Assembly (NCBI RefSeq): GCF_900109565.1
Contig: NZ_FNZZ01000001.1
Location: forward strand, 806,001 to 870,000
DNA from: Sphingomonas palmae
Lineage (GTDB): Bacteria; Pseudomonadota; Alphaproteobacteria; Sphingomonadales; Sphingomonadaceae
DNA length: 64,000 bases
Direction of reading: 5' to 3'
Shown: piece after piece, positions 34,027-41,954 of the stretch
Layout: the number at the start of each line of letters is the position of its first letter
How positions within the stretch are numbered: the first letter of the stretch is position 1
Program-made: the position numbers and the translations under genes
The notes under the pieces: model-generated
What the model saw: the letters and a program-made list of their open reading frames with translations, nothing else
Told to the model about the DNA's origin: nothing
The model's database searches: none

Positions 34027-34809
34027 ATGAAACTCGACAACACCATTTCCGCGGTCATCACCGGCGGCGCGTCGGGCCTGGGCGAGGCGACCGCGCGCGC
34101 GCTGGCGGCAAAGGGCGTCAAGGTCGCGGTGTTCGACCTGAACGAGCAGAAAGGCGAGGCGGTCGCGCAGGAACTCGGCGGCGTCTTCTGCAAGGTCAAC
34201 GTCACCGACGAAGCATCGGTCGACGCGGGCTTCGAAAAGGCGCGCGCCGCGATCGGTCAGGAGCGCATCCTGGTCAATTGCGCCGGCACCGGCAACGCGA
34301 TCAAGACCGCCAGCCGGTCGAAGGAAGACGGCTCGATCAAGCACTTCCCGCTCGACGCGTTCAACGCGATCATCCAGATCAATCTCGTCGGCACGTTCCG
34401 CTGTATCGCCAAGTCGGCGGCGGGGATGCTCAGCCTCGATCCGACCGAAGACGGCGACCGCGGCGTCATCATCAACACCGCCAGCGTCGCGGCGGAGGAC
34501 GGACAGATCGGCCAGGCGGCCTATTCGGCGTCCAAGGGCGGCGTCGTCGGCATGACGCTGCCGATCGCGCGCGACCTGATGGGCGAGGCGATCCGCGTCA
34601 ACACGATCCTGCCAGGCATCTTCAACACGCCGCTGCTCGCCGCCGCGCCGCAGAACGTGAAGGACGCGCTCTCCGCCTCCGTCCCCTTCCCCAAACGCCT
34701 CGGCAACCCGCCCGAATATGCCAGCCTCGCGCTGACGATGATCGAGAACGGTTATTTCAACGGCGAGGACGTGCGGCTTGATGGGGGAATAAGGATGGCA
34801 CCGCGGTGA
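34027..34809 (+). CDS. SDR-type 3-hydroxyacyl-CoA dehydrogenase (HSD17B10-like)
   Basis: This 260-aa short-chain dehydrogenase has TGGASGLG (residues 12-19), the D41 acidic NAD site (VFDL near 40), NCAG near 81, catalytic serine in NTASVAAEDG near 150 and YSASK near 167-171. The sequence is close in pattern to type II 3-hydroxyacyl-CoA dehydrogenase (HSD10), which oxidises short or branched 3-hydroxyacyl-CoA. Pairing with the upstream thiolase supports this. The long region LSLDPTEDGDRG before the catalytic strand is typical of the subfamily. Confidence 0.85.
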   Translation: MKLDNTISAVITGGASGLGEATARALAAKGVKVAVFDLNEQKGEAVAQELGGVFCKVNVTDEASVDAGFEKARAAIGQERILVNCAGTGNAIKTASRSKEDGSIKHFPLDAFNAIIQINLVGTFRCIAKSAAGMLSLDPTEDGDRGVIINTASVAAEDGQIGQAAYSASKGGVVGMTLPIARDLMGEAIRVNTILPGIFNTPLLAAAPQNVKDALSASVPFPKRLGNPPEYASLALTMIENGYFNGEDVRLDGGIRMAPR

Positions 34810-34825
34810 GCCGCAGCGCGGGACC

Positions 34826-34920
34826 GGCATAGGCAAAGCCTAAGCCGCCCACGCGCAAGGCCGGCCGGCGGGTCGGCCCCGCCGAACCCGTCCGACGACG
34901 CGGGATTAACTCCCGCGTCG
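34826..34920. other. Structured GC-rich intergenic segment with two hairpins
   Basis: The 252-bp spacer 34810-35061 has no gene. It holds GGCATAGGC-AAA-GCCTAAGCC (34826-34846, one A-A mismatch) just after the SDR stop and a 10-bp perfect stem CGACGCGGGA (34896-34905) / TCCCGCGTCG (34911-34920) with loop TTAAC. Neither is followed by a T-run. They may terminate the thiolase-SDR transcript or belong to a repeat. Confidence 0.4.
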
Positions 34921-35061
34921 GCCGCCCCGAAGTGATCCCGCCGCGACCACTCACCCGCTGCCCGCCGACCGCTCCCGGCGCGAAACTGCCTAGAGCTCCG
35001 CCTTTGGCCGAGCTGGCAGACGGGATCAGATCACCCCCCCCCGCCCACCCAGAAAGCCGCC

Positions 35062-35502
35062 ATGCCCCGCCCCGCCCCCTACCGTCTCGACCTCGCCAGC
35101 TACCCCGTCCGCGAGTGCGTGCCGACACGCTACCAGGACCTCGACGCGATGGGGCACATCAACAACGTCGCCTTCGCAGCGCTGTTCGAGACCGCGCGGG
35201 TGCGCTTCAACTGGCAGCTCGGCCATATCAACCGCGACAATGGTTTCCGGGCCGTAGTGGCGATGAACGCGGTCAACTATCTGGCGGAAGGCAGCTTTCC
35301 CGCCGATGTCGAGATCGCGACGGGGATCGGGCGGATCGGCAACCGGTCGTGGGACATACACGCGGTGATGCACCAGCACGGCCGCGCGATCGCGACGTGC
35401 GACACTGTGCTCGTGATGACCGATCCGAAGGAGGGCGGTATCCCCGACGACTTCCGCGCGGCGCTCGCGGGTAAGCTGATGAACGCCACCGCAGCCGATT
35501 GA
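35062..35502 (+). CDS. Acyl-CoA thioesterase, 4HBT-type hotdog
   Basis: This 146-aa single-hotdog protein has the YQDLDAMGHINNVAFAALFETAR signature, in pieces over residues 24-46, containing the catalytic aspartate D26 of 4-hydroxybenzoyl-CoA-type thioesterases. It hydrolyses acyl- or aroyl-CoA. No clear ribosome-binding site precedes the ATG; the leader is C-rich. It is one of four thioesterases in the window (with 22486, 36439 and 36915). Confidence 0.82.
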   Translation: MPRPAPYRLDLASYPVRECVPTRYQDLDAMGHINNVAFAALFETARVRFNWQLGHINRDNGFRAVVAMNAVNYLAEGSFPADVEIATGIGRIGNRSWDIHAVMHQHGRAIATCDTVLVMTDPKEGGIPDDFRAALAGKLMNATAAD

Positions 35503-35527
35503 AGCGGCGCGCCCTCCCCCAATCGCG

Positions 35528-36328
35528 TCAGTCCTCGAAAACGGGCGCGCGCTTCTCCATGTTGGCGCGCACCGCCTCGATCTGCTCCGGCTTGCGGATC
35601 AGCGCGAGTTGCTCCTCGCTCTCCGCCAGCAGAATCGCGGCCGCGTCCATGTCGGGCAGCGCGTTGAAGATGCGCTTGGCGGCGCGCACCGCCTTGGGGC
35701 TGCGCGCGGCGATCTCGCGCGCGATTCTCATCGCACGCGCGTGCGGATCGTCGTCCAGATGCGTGACCAGCCCCCATTCCTGCGCCTCGGCCGCACTGAA
35801 CTCGCGGCTGGTGTAGACCAGCTCGCGCAGCACATCGTCGCGCGCGGTGCCGCGCCACAGCACGAACCCGCCCATGTCGGGCACCAGCCCCCAGTAGGTT
35901 TCGCGGATCGCCAGGCGCGTGGCGGGATGCGCGACGCGGATGTCGGCGCCCGACAGGAGCTGGAACCCGCCCCCCATCGCGACGCCGTGGATCGCGGCGA
36001 TCACCGGCACGCCCAGGTCGCGCCAGCCGGTGCAGACATATTGCGGAGTATTGGCGATCCCATGCGTCCGCTCGTCGAGCTTGAGCCCCGATCCGCCCCC
36101 CGCCATCGATGCCATGTCGAGCCCGGCGCAAAACGCGCGCCCCTCGCCCGACAGCACCACGGCGCGAAGCCCCTGCATCGCCTTCAACCGCTCGATCGCG
36201 TCGACCAGCGCGGCGAACATCGCGAGGTCTAGCGCGTTCATCTTGTCCGCGCGCGTCAGCCGCACGTCGGCGACGCCGTCCTTGAGCGTGATCGACACCC
36301 GATCGCCATCCACCACCGCGTCACTCAT
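35528..36328 (-). CDS. Enoyl-CoA hydratase/isomerase family protein
   Basis: This 266-aa crotonase has oxyanion-hole motifs AFCAGLDMASM near 67-77 and IHGVAMGGGFQLLSGADIR near 113-130. The residues at the position of the first catalytic glutamate are not the canonical E-E pair (RETYWGLVPDMGG instead of the usual ExxxGxxPxxG pattern), so hydratase versus isomerase or hydrolase activity is open. GAGAGGCGGAC before the ATG at 36328 favours this start over an upstream ATG at 36358. It diverges from the two hotdog genes. Confidence 0.85.
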   Translation of the reverse strand: MSDAVVDGDRVSITLKDGVADVRLTRADKMNALDLAMFAALVDAIERLKAMQGLRAVVLSGEGRAFCAGLDMASMAGGGSGLKLDERTHGIANTPQYVCTGWRDLGVPVIAAIHGVAMGGGFQLLSGADIRVAHPATRLAIRETYWGLVPDMGGFVLWRGTARDDVLRELVYTSREFSAAEAQEWGLVTHLDDDPHARAMRIAREIAARSPKAVRAAKRIFNALPDMDAAAILLAESEEQLALIRKPEQIEAVRANMEKRAPVFED

Positions 36329-36438
36329 GTCCGCCGCCTCTCCATGCCTCGTGTTCAAGGGCTAGCGCACTGCAGCCGCGCGCTGCAACCAGCGCGCACG
36401 CACATTGCCTCTTCGATGCGTCGGTGTAGGAGGCGCGG

Positions 36439-36918
36439 ATGAAATGGGACCCGTCCTCGATGACGCTCGACCAGCTCGCCGCCACCCGGTTCGGCGGACA
36501 CGGCGGCCGGCTCGGCATCCGCTTCCACGCGCGCGCGGCCGACTGGATCGAGCTTGCGCTACCCTATTCGGACGCGCTTGTCGGTGACGAGGCGAGCGGG
36601 GTGATCGCCTCGGGTCCGATCATCGCGATGATGGACATGGCGACCAGCTTCGCGATCTGGAATCAGATCAAGACGTTCGTGCCGCAGGCGACGCTAGACC
36701 TGCGCATCGACTACCTGCGACCCGCGCGCCCCGGCCATACGGTGATCGGGCGCGCCGAGTGTCTGCGCGTCGCGCGCTCGATCGCGTTCACCCGCGGGAT
36801 CGCGCACGACGGCGACCTGGACGACCCGATCGCGCACGTCGCCGCCACCTTCATGATCCCGAGCGGGCAATATCCGCGCCTCGCGCCCAAGGCGGTCGAT
36901 AGGGAGCAGCAGGCATGA
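36439..36918 (+). CDS. PaaI-family hotdog thioesterase A
   Basis: This 159-aa protein has the PaaI pattern: GVIASGPIIAMMDMATSFAIW near 54-74 in place of the usual GGxxxxLxDxA helix, and TLDLRIDYLRPARPG near 85-99. AGGAGGCGCGG upstream of the ATG is a strong ribosome-binding site. Its stop overlaps the start of a second, smaller PaaI-like gene (ATGA), so the two may form a heteromeric thioesterase. Confidence 0.82.
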   Translation: MKWDPSSMTLDQLAATRFGGHGGRLGIRFHARAADWIELALPYSDALVGDEASGVIASGPIIAMMDMATSFAIWNQIKTFVPQATLDLRIDYLRPARPGHTVIGRAECLRVARSIAFTRGIAHDGDLDDPIAHVAATFMIPSGQYPRLAPKAVDREQQA

Positions 36919-37298
36919 AACTGCTACCCTATGCAGCGCTGCTCGGCGCGGTGCTCGAACGCGCCGCGGACGGCACACCGATCATGATGATGCCGTTCCA
37001 CGACGGCGTGATCGGCCGCCCCGGCTTCCTGCAGGGCGGCGCGATCTCCGGCCTGCTCGAAGTCGCCGCGATCACCGCGCTTCACCATGCGCTGGCGGAG
37101 GAAGGTGGCGGGCGGGTCAAGCCGATCAACGTCACAATCGACTTCATGCGCGGCGGACGCGATCGCGAAACGCGCGCGGCGGGCACGATCACGCGGCTCG
37201 GTACCCGCGTCGCGAACGTGGAGGCGTTCGCGTGGCAGGATGATCGCAGCAAGCCGATCGCCGCCGCCCGCATGAACTATCTGATCGAGCGCGACTGA
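36915..37298 (+). CDS. PaaI-family hotdog thioesterase B
   Basis: This 127-aa hotdog protein has FLQGGAISGLLEVAAITAL near residues 36-54 and INVTIDFMRGGRDRETRA near 73-90, the central helix and strand of the PaaI family. It is translationally coupled to thioesterase A. Adjacent paralogous hotdog genes are common in this lineage, but their substrates are not known. The catalytic residue at the helix start is glutamate E48 rather than the more usual aspartate. Confidence 0.8.
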   Translation: MKLLPYAALLGAVLERAADGTPIMMMPFHDGVIGRPGFLQGGAISGLLEVAAITALHHALAEEGGGRVKPINVTIDFMRGGRDRETRAAGTITRLGTRVANVEAFAWQDDRSKPIAAARMNYLIERD

Positions 37299-37325
37299 GT
37301 CCCGCCCCGCCCCATCCCGCTCGGC

Positions 37326-38585
37326 TCAACCCTTCGGCGTCAATCGCAGCAGCTTGCCGCCACCGCCCTTCTCGCCGTCCTGGATCACCCAGATCGCACC
37401 GTCGGGCGCCTGCGCCACGTCGCGGATGCGCTCGCCCATGTCCCACCGCTCCGCCGCACGCGCTTGCGCGCCATTCACCGCGACGCGCACCAGCGACTTG
37501 CTCGACAGTCCGGTGATGAACAGCGAGCCGCGATACTGCGGGAACATCGCACCGGTATAGGCGATCATCCCACCCGGCGAGATCACCGGGTTCCACCACA
37601 GCACCGGCGCCTGGAACTCGGGTCGCGAGGGATGGTCGGGGATCTCGACACCCGAATAATTGTCGCCGTTCGACACCAGCGGCCAGCCATAGTTCTTGCC
37701 CGGCTCGATCAGGTTGAGTTCGTCGCCGCCGCGCGGCCCCATTTCCTCTTCCCACAAGCGGCCATCGGGTGCGAAGACGAGGCCGTAGGGATTGCGATGC
37801 CCGCTCGACCACGTCATCGCACGCGCGCCGCCCGCCTTGTACATCGGGTTACCCGGCCACGCCTTTCCGTCGAGCGTCAGCCGCACGATCTTGCCGAGCA
37901 ACTGCTCGGGGTCCTGCGCCGGCGTGAAGCGCTGCCGCTCGCCCGAGGTCAGGAACAGCGACTTGCCGTCGGGCGCGAACGCGATCACGGCGCCGAACTG
38001 CCCGCCGGGTCCATCCGACCCCGCGCGCCAGATCACCCGCTGATCGCGCAGCTGCTCACCTTCCAGTCGCGCGCGCATCAGCGCCAGGCTCGACCCCCCG
38101 TTCGGCCGCGGCTCGGCGTAGGTCAGATAGACCGCGCGGCTGCTCGCAAAGTCGGGCGCGGGCGCGACGTCGAGCAACCCGCCCTGCCCGCCGCCCGCCA
38201 CCGCGGGCACGCCGCCGACATTGGTCACGCGGCCATCGGCTGCGCGGTGCTTGAGCGCCCCGGCCTTCTCGGTCACCAGCAGGCTCGCGTCGGGCAGGAA
38301 CGCGATCGCGAACGGCGCGTCGAACTGCCCCATCTCCGCGATCGCGACCGGCGGCGGCGTCGCGGGCATGTTGGCGCGCCCGGTCGTGGCCGGCACGTTG
38401 CGCGCGGTCGGCGCGGGCGCGTTCTTCGGCACGGGATCGTTGCTGCCGGCGACCTGTGGCCCCTGCGGTCCGCTCGTCACGTCGGAAGACACGGCGGTCG
38501 CACCCCCGCCCTGCCGCTGCGGTTCGGCCGAGCAGGCGGTGGACGCGAGCAGCGCGGCGGTAAAGGCGATCAGGCGCACGGACAT
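37326..38585 (-). CDS. PQQ-dependent sugar dehydrogenase lipoprotein
   Basis: This 419-aa six-bladed beta-propeller of the soluble glucose/aldose dehydrogenase family (YliI-like) has FAIAFLPDASLLVTEKAG, GGQGGLLDVAPAPDF, WSSGHRNPYGLVFAP and GGDELNLIEPGKNYGWP, which build the PQQ and Ca2+ site. An N-terminal signal with STAC at the end of the hydrophobic core suggests a lipoprotein, followed by a P/A-rich linker. The likely role is periplasmic aldose oxidation feeding the respiratory chain. An in-frame ATG 72 nt upstream would mask the signal peptide. Confidence 0.85.
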   Translation of the reverse strand: MSVRLIAFTAALLASTACSAEPQRQGGGATAVSSDVTSGPQGPQVAGSNDPVPKNAPAPTARNVPATTGRANMPATPPPVAIAEMGQFDAPFAIAFLPDASLLVTEKAGALKHRAADGRVTNVGGVPAVAGGGQGGLLDVAPAPDFASSRAVYLTYAEPRPNGGSSLALMRARLEGEQLRDQRVIWRAGSDGPGGQFGAVIAFAPDGKSLFLTSGERQRFTPAQDPEQLLGKIVRLTLDGKAWPGNPMYKAGGARAMTWSSGHRNPYGLVFAPDGRLWEEEMGPRGGDELNLIEPGKNYGWPLVSNGDNYSGVEIPDHPSRPEFQAPVLWWNPVISPGGMIAYTGAMFPQYRGSLFITGLSSKSLVRVAVNGAQARAAERWDMGERIRDVAQAPDGAIWVIQDGEKGGGGKLLRLTPKG

Positions 38586-38690
38586 TTTCCCGGTTGTTGC
38601 AGTACCGACTGCGACAAAGGCGAGCCGCGCGCGATTGTTCCGGCACGGGCCTGTCACGAACTATTGCCAGCGCGCGGAAGCGTTGCCGGC

Positions 38691-38719
38691 TTGCGGCGGT
38701 GGCGCGATCGGTCTATATC
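38691..38719 (+). promoter_or_regulatory. Promoter of the rimP-nusA-infB operon
   Basis: TTGCGG-N17-TATATC, about 80 nt before the rimP ATG. This AT-rich hexamer stands out in a GC-rich spacer. Confidence 0.45.
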
Positions 38720-38797
38720 ACGCGTGCTTTCTCTTACATCGTCAGGTGCAAGGGGCTGCGGGGCCCGGCTCCGCGGCGGCAAGAAACGCATGTTCGG

Positions 38798-39358
38798 ATG
38801 ACCCGCTTGGACGATACAAACGCCCTTTCAGCCATGATCGCACCCGAGGCCGAGGCGCTCGGTTTCGCGCTGGTGCGCGTGCGCCTGTTCGGCAAGGGTG
38901 ACGAGCGTACGTTGCAGGTGATGGCCGAACGTCCCGACACGCGCCAGCTGACGATCGACGATTGCGCCGACCTGTCGCGCCGCATCTCCGACCAGCTCGA
39001 CGCTGCCGAAGAGGCCGGGCGCGATTACATCGACGGCGCCTACCGGCTCGAGGTATCGAGCCCGGGCATCGACCGCCCGCTAACGCGGCTGCAGGATTTC
39101 GAGGACTGGAAGGGGCATGAGGCCCGCATCCACCTGACCGCGCCGGTCGACGGGCGCAAGCAGCTGACCGGCGACCTCGTCGGCACCGACGGCGACCGGA
39201 TCACGATCGACGTGCGCAAGCACGAGCCGATGACGATCGGGTTCGACCAGGTCGCCGACGCGAAGCTGCTGCTCACCGACCGGCTGATCGCCGCCACCGT
39301 CCCGCTCTCGCAAGAGGGCGCGGAAGAAGAAGAATTCGAAGAAGAGGACAGTCAGTAA
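38798..39358 (+). CDS. rimP: Ribosome maturation factor RimP
   Basis: RimP (186 aa) is needed for 30S subunit maturation. It has the N-terminal alpha/beta domain with LGFALVRVRLFGKGDERTLQ, the YRLEVSSPGIDRPL signature near 88-101 and a C-terminal SH3-like barrel, ending in an acidic E-rich tail. It is the first gene of the transcription/translation operon, one base before nusA. The start at 38798 follows a purine-poor leader, but no better ATG exists. Confidence 0.94.
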   Translation: MTRLDDTNALSAMIAPEAEALGFALVRVRLFGKGDERTLQVMAERPDTRQLTIDDCADLSRRISDQLDAAEEAGRDYIDGAYRLEVSSPGIDRPLTRLQDFEDWKGHEARIHLTAPVDGRKQLTGDLVGTDGDRITIDVRKHEPMTIGFDQVADAKLLLTDRLIAATVPLSQEGAEEEEFEEEDSQ

Positions 39359-39359
39359 G

Positions 39360-40988
39360 ATGGCCACGGGCGTCACTGCGAACCGCGCGGAACTGATCGC
39401 GATCGCCAATTCGGTCGCGTCGGAGAAGATGATCGACAAGGGCATCGTCATCGAGGCGATGGAGGATGCGATCCAGCGCGCGGCGCGCACGCGCTACGGC
39501 CAGGAAATGGACATCCGCGCGAAGCTCGATCCCAACAACGGCGACCTGCGTCTGTGGCGCGTCGTCGAGGTGGTCGAGCTGGTCGACGACATCTACAAGC
39601 AAGTCGACCTGAAGGGCGCGCAGAAGCTGCAGGACGGCGCGCAGCTCGGCGACTTCCTCGTCGATCCGCTGCCCCCGATCGAGTTCGGCCGCATCCAGGC
39701 GCAGGCCGCCAAGCAGACGATCTTCCAGAAGGTGCGCGACGCCGAGCGCGAGCGCCAGTACGAAGAGTTCAAGGACCGCGCGGGTGAGATCATCACCGGC
39801 GTCGTCAAGCGCGTAGAGTTCGGCCACATCGTCGTCGACCTCGGCCGCGCCGAGGGCGTGATCCGCCGCGACGCGCAGATCCCGCGCGAGGTGGTGCGCG
39901 TCAACGATCGCATCCGCTCGCTGATCCTCAAGGTCGTGCGCGAGAACCGCGGCCCGCAGATCTTCCTGTCACGCGCCCACCCCGACTTCATGAAGAAGCT
40001 GTTCGCGCAGGAAGTACCCGAAATCTACGACGGCATCATCGAGATCAAGGCGGCGGCACGCGATCCGGGCAGCCGCGCGAAGATCGGCGTCATCTCCCAC
40101 GACTCCTCGATCGATCCCGTCGGCGCCTGCGTCGGCATGAAGGGTAGCCGCGTCCAGGCCGTCGTGCAGGAGATGCAGGGCGAGAAGATCGACATCATTC
40201 CCTGGTCGCCCGATACTGCGACCTTTGTCGTCAACGCATTGCAGCCGGCGAACGTCGCGCGCGTGCTGATCGACGAGGAAGAGGACCGGATCGAGGTGGT
40301 CGTGCCCGACGATCAGCTTTCCCTTGCGATCGGTCGCCGCGGCCAGAACGTGCGCCTCGCCTCGCAGTTGACCGCCAAGGCGATCGACATCCTGACCGAG
40401 ACCGACTCGAGCGAGAAGCGTCAGGCCGAGTTCGTGAAGAACAGCGACACGTTCCAAAACGAGCTCGACGTCGACGAGACGCTCGCGCAGCTGCTCGTCG
40501 CCGAAGGGTTCAGCGAGCTCGAGGAAGTCGCCTATGTCGAGCTCGACGAGCTCGCCGGCATCGAGGGCTTCGACGAGGACCTCGCGCAGGAGCTGCAGAG
40601 CCGCGCGCAGGAAGCGCTCGAGCGGCGTGAGACCGCGCAGCGCGAGGAGCGCCGCGCGCTGGGCGTCGAGGACGCGCTGGCCGAACTGCCCTACATGACC
40701 GAGGCGATGCTCGTCACGCTCGGCAAGGCGGGCATCAAGACGCTCGACGATCTCGCCGACCTCGCGACCGACGAGCTGATCGAGAAGAAGCGTCAGGAGC
40801 CGCGCCGCCGCAATGACGATGCTCCCAAGCGTCCGGAGCACAAGGGCGGCGTGCTCGGTGCCTATGGCCTCTCCGAGGAACAGGGTAACGAGATGATCAT
40901 GGCCGCGCGTGCGCACTGGTTCGAGGACGAGCCGGCATCCGCGAGCGAGAACGCCGAGCCCGAAGCCGAAGAGGCTGCGCGCGACTGA
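39360..40988 (+). CDS. nusA: Transcription termination/antitermination protein NusA
   Basis: NusA (542 aa) binds RNA polymerase and nascent RNA. It has the N-terminal RNAP-binding domain, S1 domain (VVDLGRAEGVIRRD near 160-173), KH1 and KH2 (GMKGSRVQAVVQEM near 258-271; IGRRGQNVRLAS near 324-335) and two C-terminal acidic helix-hairpin-helix repeats (residues ~370-480). A short acidic tail follows. Its TGA shares its last base with the ATG of the tautomerase (TGATG). Confidence 0.97.
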   Translation: MATGVTANRAELIAIANSVASEKMIDKGIVIEAMEDAIQRAARTRYGQEMDIRAKLDPNNGDLRLWRVVEVVELVDDIYKQVDLKGAQKLQDGAQLGDFLVDPLPPIEFGRIQAQAAKQTIFQKVRDAERERQYEEFKDRAGEIITGVVKRVEFGHIVVDLGRAEGVIRRDAQIPREVVRVNDRIRSLILKVVRENRGPQIFLSRAHPDFMKKLFAQEVPEIYDGIIEIKAAARDPGSRAKIGVISHDSSIDPVGACVGMKGSRVQAVVQEMQGEKIDIIPWSPDTATFVVNALQPANVARVLIDEEEDRIEVVVPDDQLSLAIGRRGQNVRLASQLTAKAIDILTETDSSEKRQAEFVKNSDTFQNELDVDETLAQLLVAEGFSELEEVAYVELDELAGIEGFDEDLAQELQSRAQEALERRETAQREERRALGVEDALAELPYMTEAMLVTLGKAGIKTLDDLADLATDELIEKKRQEPRRRNDDAPKRPEHKGGVLGAYGLSEEQGNEMIMAARAHWFEDEPASASENAEPEAEEAARD

Positions 40989-41230
40989 TGCCGTTCGTGC
41001 TGATCCGACTGGCGGGCAGTGCGACCCGCGATCAGAAAGCGGGGATCGTGGCTGATGTCACATCCTCGCTGGTCACGCGGCTGGGCAAGAACCCGGCCGC
41101 GGTGCAGGTCGTGATCGAGGAAGTCAGCACGGAAAATTACGGTGCGGGCGGGCAGCTGATCGCCGATCGCGACTCGCCAGCGCAGCCACTTATCGCCAAG
41201 GGAGACGCGCATGCGGAACCCCGACCATGA
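40988..41230 (+). CDS. 4-oxalocrotonate tautomerase family protein
   Basis: This 80-aa tautomerase-superfamily protein has the catalytic Pro1 after the initiator methionine (MPFVLIRLAG), the central VQVVIEEVSTENYGAGG near residues 38-54 and the short beta-alpha-beta fold of the family. Its reaction is unknown. It is inserted between nusA and ylxR, coupled to nusA by TGATG, and its last 20 bases overlap ylxR. The usual rimP-nusA-ylxR-infB order has no such gene, so this is a lineage-specific addition. Confidence 0.75.
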   Translation: MPFVLIRLAGSATRDQKAGIVADVTSSLVTRLGKNPAAVQVVIEEVSTENYGAGGQLIADRDSPAQPLIAKGDAHAEPRP

Positions 41231-41954
41231 GGCGATAAGCGGCCCCACCCGCTCCTGCATCCTGACCCGCGATCGTGCGCTGCAGCACGCGCTGGTGCGG
41301 CTGGTGCTCGGCCCCGACAATCTGGTCTACCCCGACGTGCGCGCGAAGGCGCCGGGTCGCGGTGCCTGGATCGGGGTGACGCGTGGCGAACTCGAACAGG
41401 CCTATGCCAAGGGCCGCTTGCGCGGTTCGCTCGCGCGCGCATTCAAGTCGAACGACGTGCAGGTGTCAGACACGCTGCCGCATCAGATCGCGACCGCTCT
41501 GGAGAAGAACGCACTCGACCGCTTGGGGCTGGAGGCACGTGCCGGGCACCTGCTGACCGGCGCGGAGCGGATCGAGAATGCAGCGCGCGGTGGACAACTT
41601 CGTGCGCTTTATCACGCCGCCGACGCGGGTGAGGACGGCGCGCGCAAGCTTGCGCAGGCATGGCGCGTCGGCTCCGATCGTGAGGGAAGCGACCTAAAGG
41701 GTCTGGTTCTTCCCGTCGCGCGCCCCATATTGTCGTTGGCGCTGGGCCGCGAAAATGTGGTACATATCGGCGTCACCGACCGCACGGCGGCCGATCGACT
41801 GGGCGAAGCGCTCGGTCGCTGGCTGCACTTTATCGGCCCTGATCCTATCCCGGCACCTTGCGAAACGGCCTCGCAAGGCGCATCGGCGCCCGGTCTCGAG
41901 CTTGCCTCGAACCTGGCGCCTACGGCCGTGACGATGAACGAGGAATTTGAGTGA
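41211..41954 (+). CDS. YlxR/RnpM (DUF448) RNA-binding protein with C-terminal L7Ae-like region
   Basis: This 247-aa protein has an N-terminal DUF448 domain (SCILTRDRA near residue 17, PGRGAWIG near 48-55) of the kind that modulates RNase P in Firmicutes. A C-terminal half (residues ~110-200, LLTGAERIENAARGG and VVHIGV) resembles an L7Ae/L30e RNA-binding fold, the common fused form in alphaproteobacteria. GGGAGACGCGC precedes the ATG. The stop overlaps the GTG start of infB (GTGA). The residues after ~205 are low-complexity. Confidence 0.82.
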   Translation: MRNPDHEAISGPTRSCILTRDRALQHALVRLVLGPDNLVYPDVRAKAPGRGAWIGVTRGELEQAYAKGRLRGSLARAFKSNDVQVSDTLPHQIATALEKNALDRLGLEARAGHLLTGAERIENAARGGQLRALYHAADAGEDGARKLAQAWRVGSDREGSDLKGLVLPVARPILSLALGRENVVHIGVTDRTAADRLGEALGRWLHFIGPDPIPAPCETASQGASAPGLELASNLAPTAVTMNEEFE

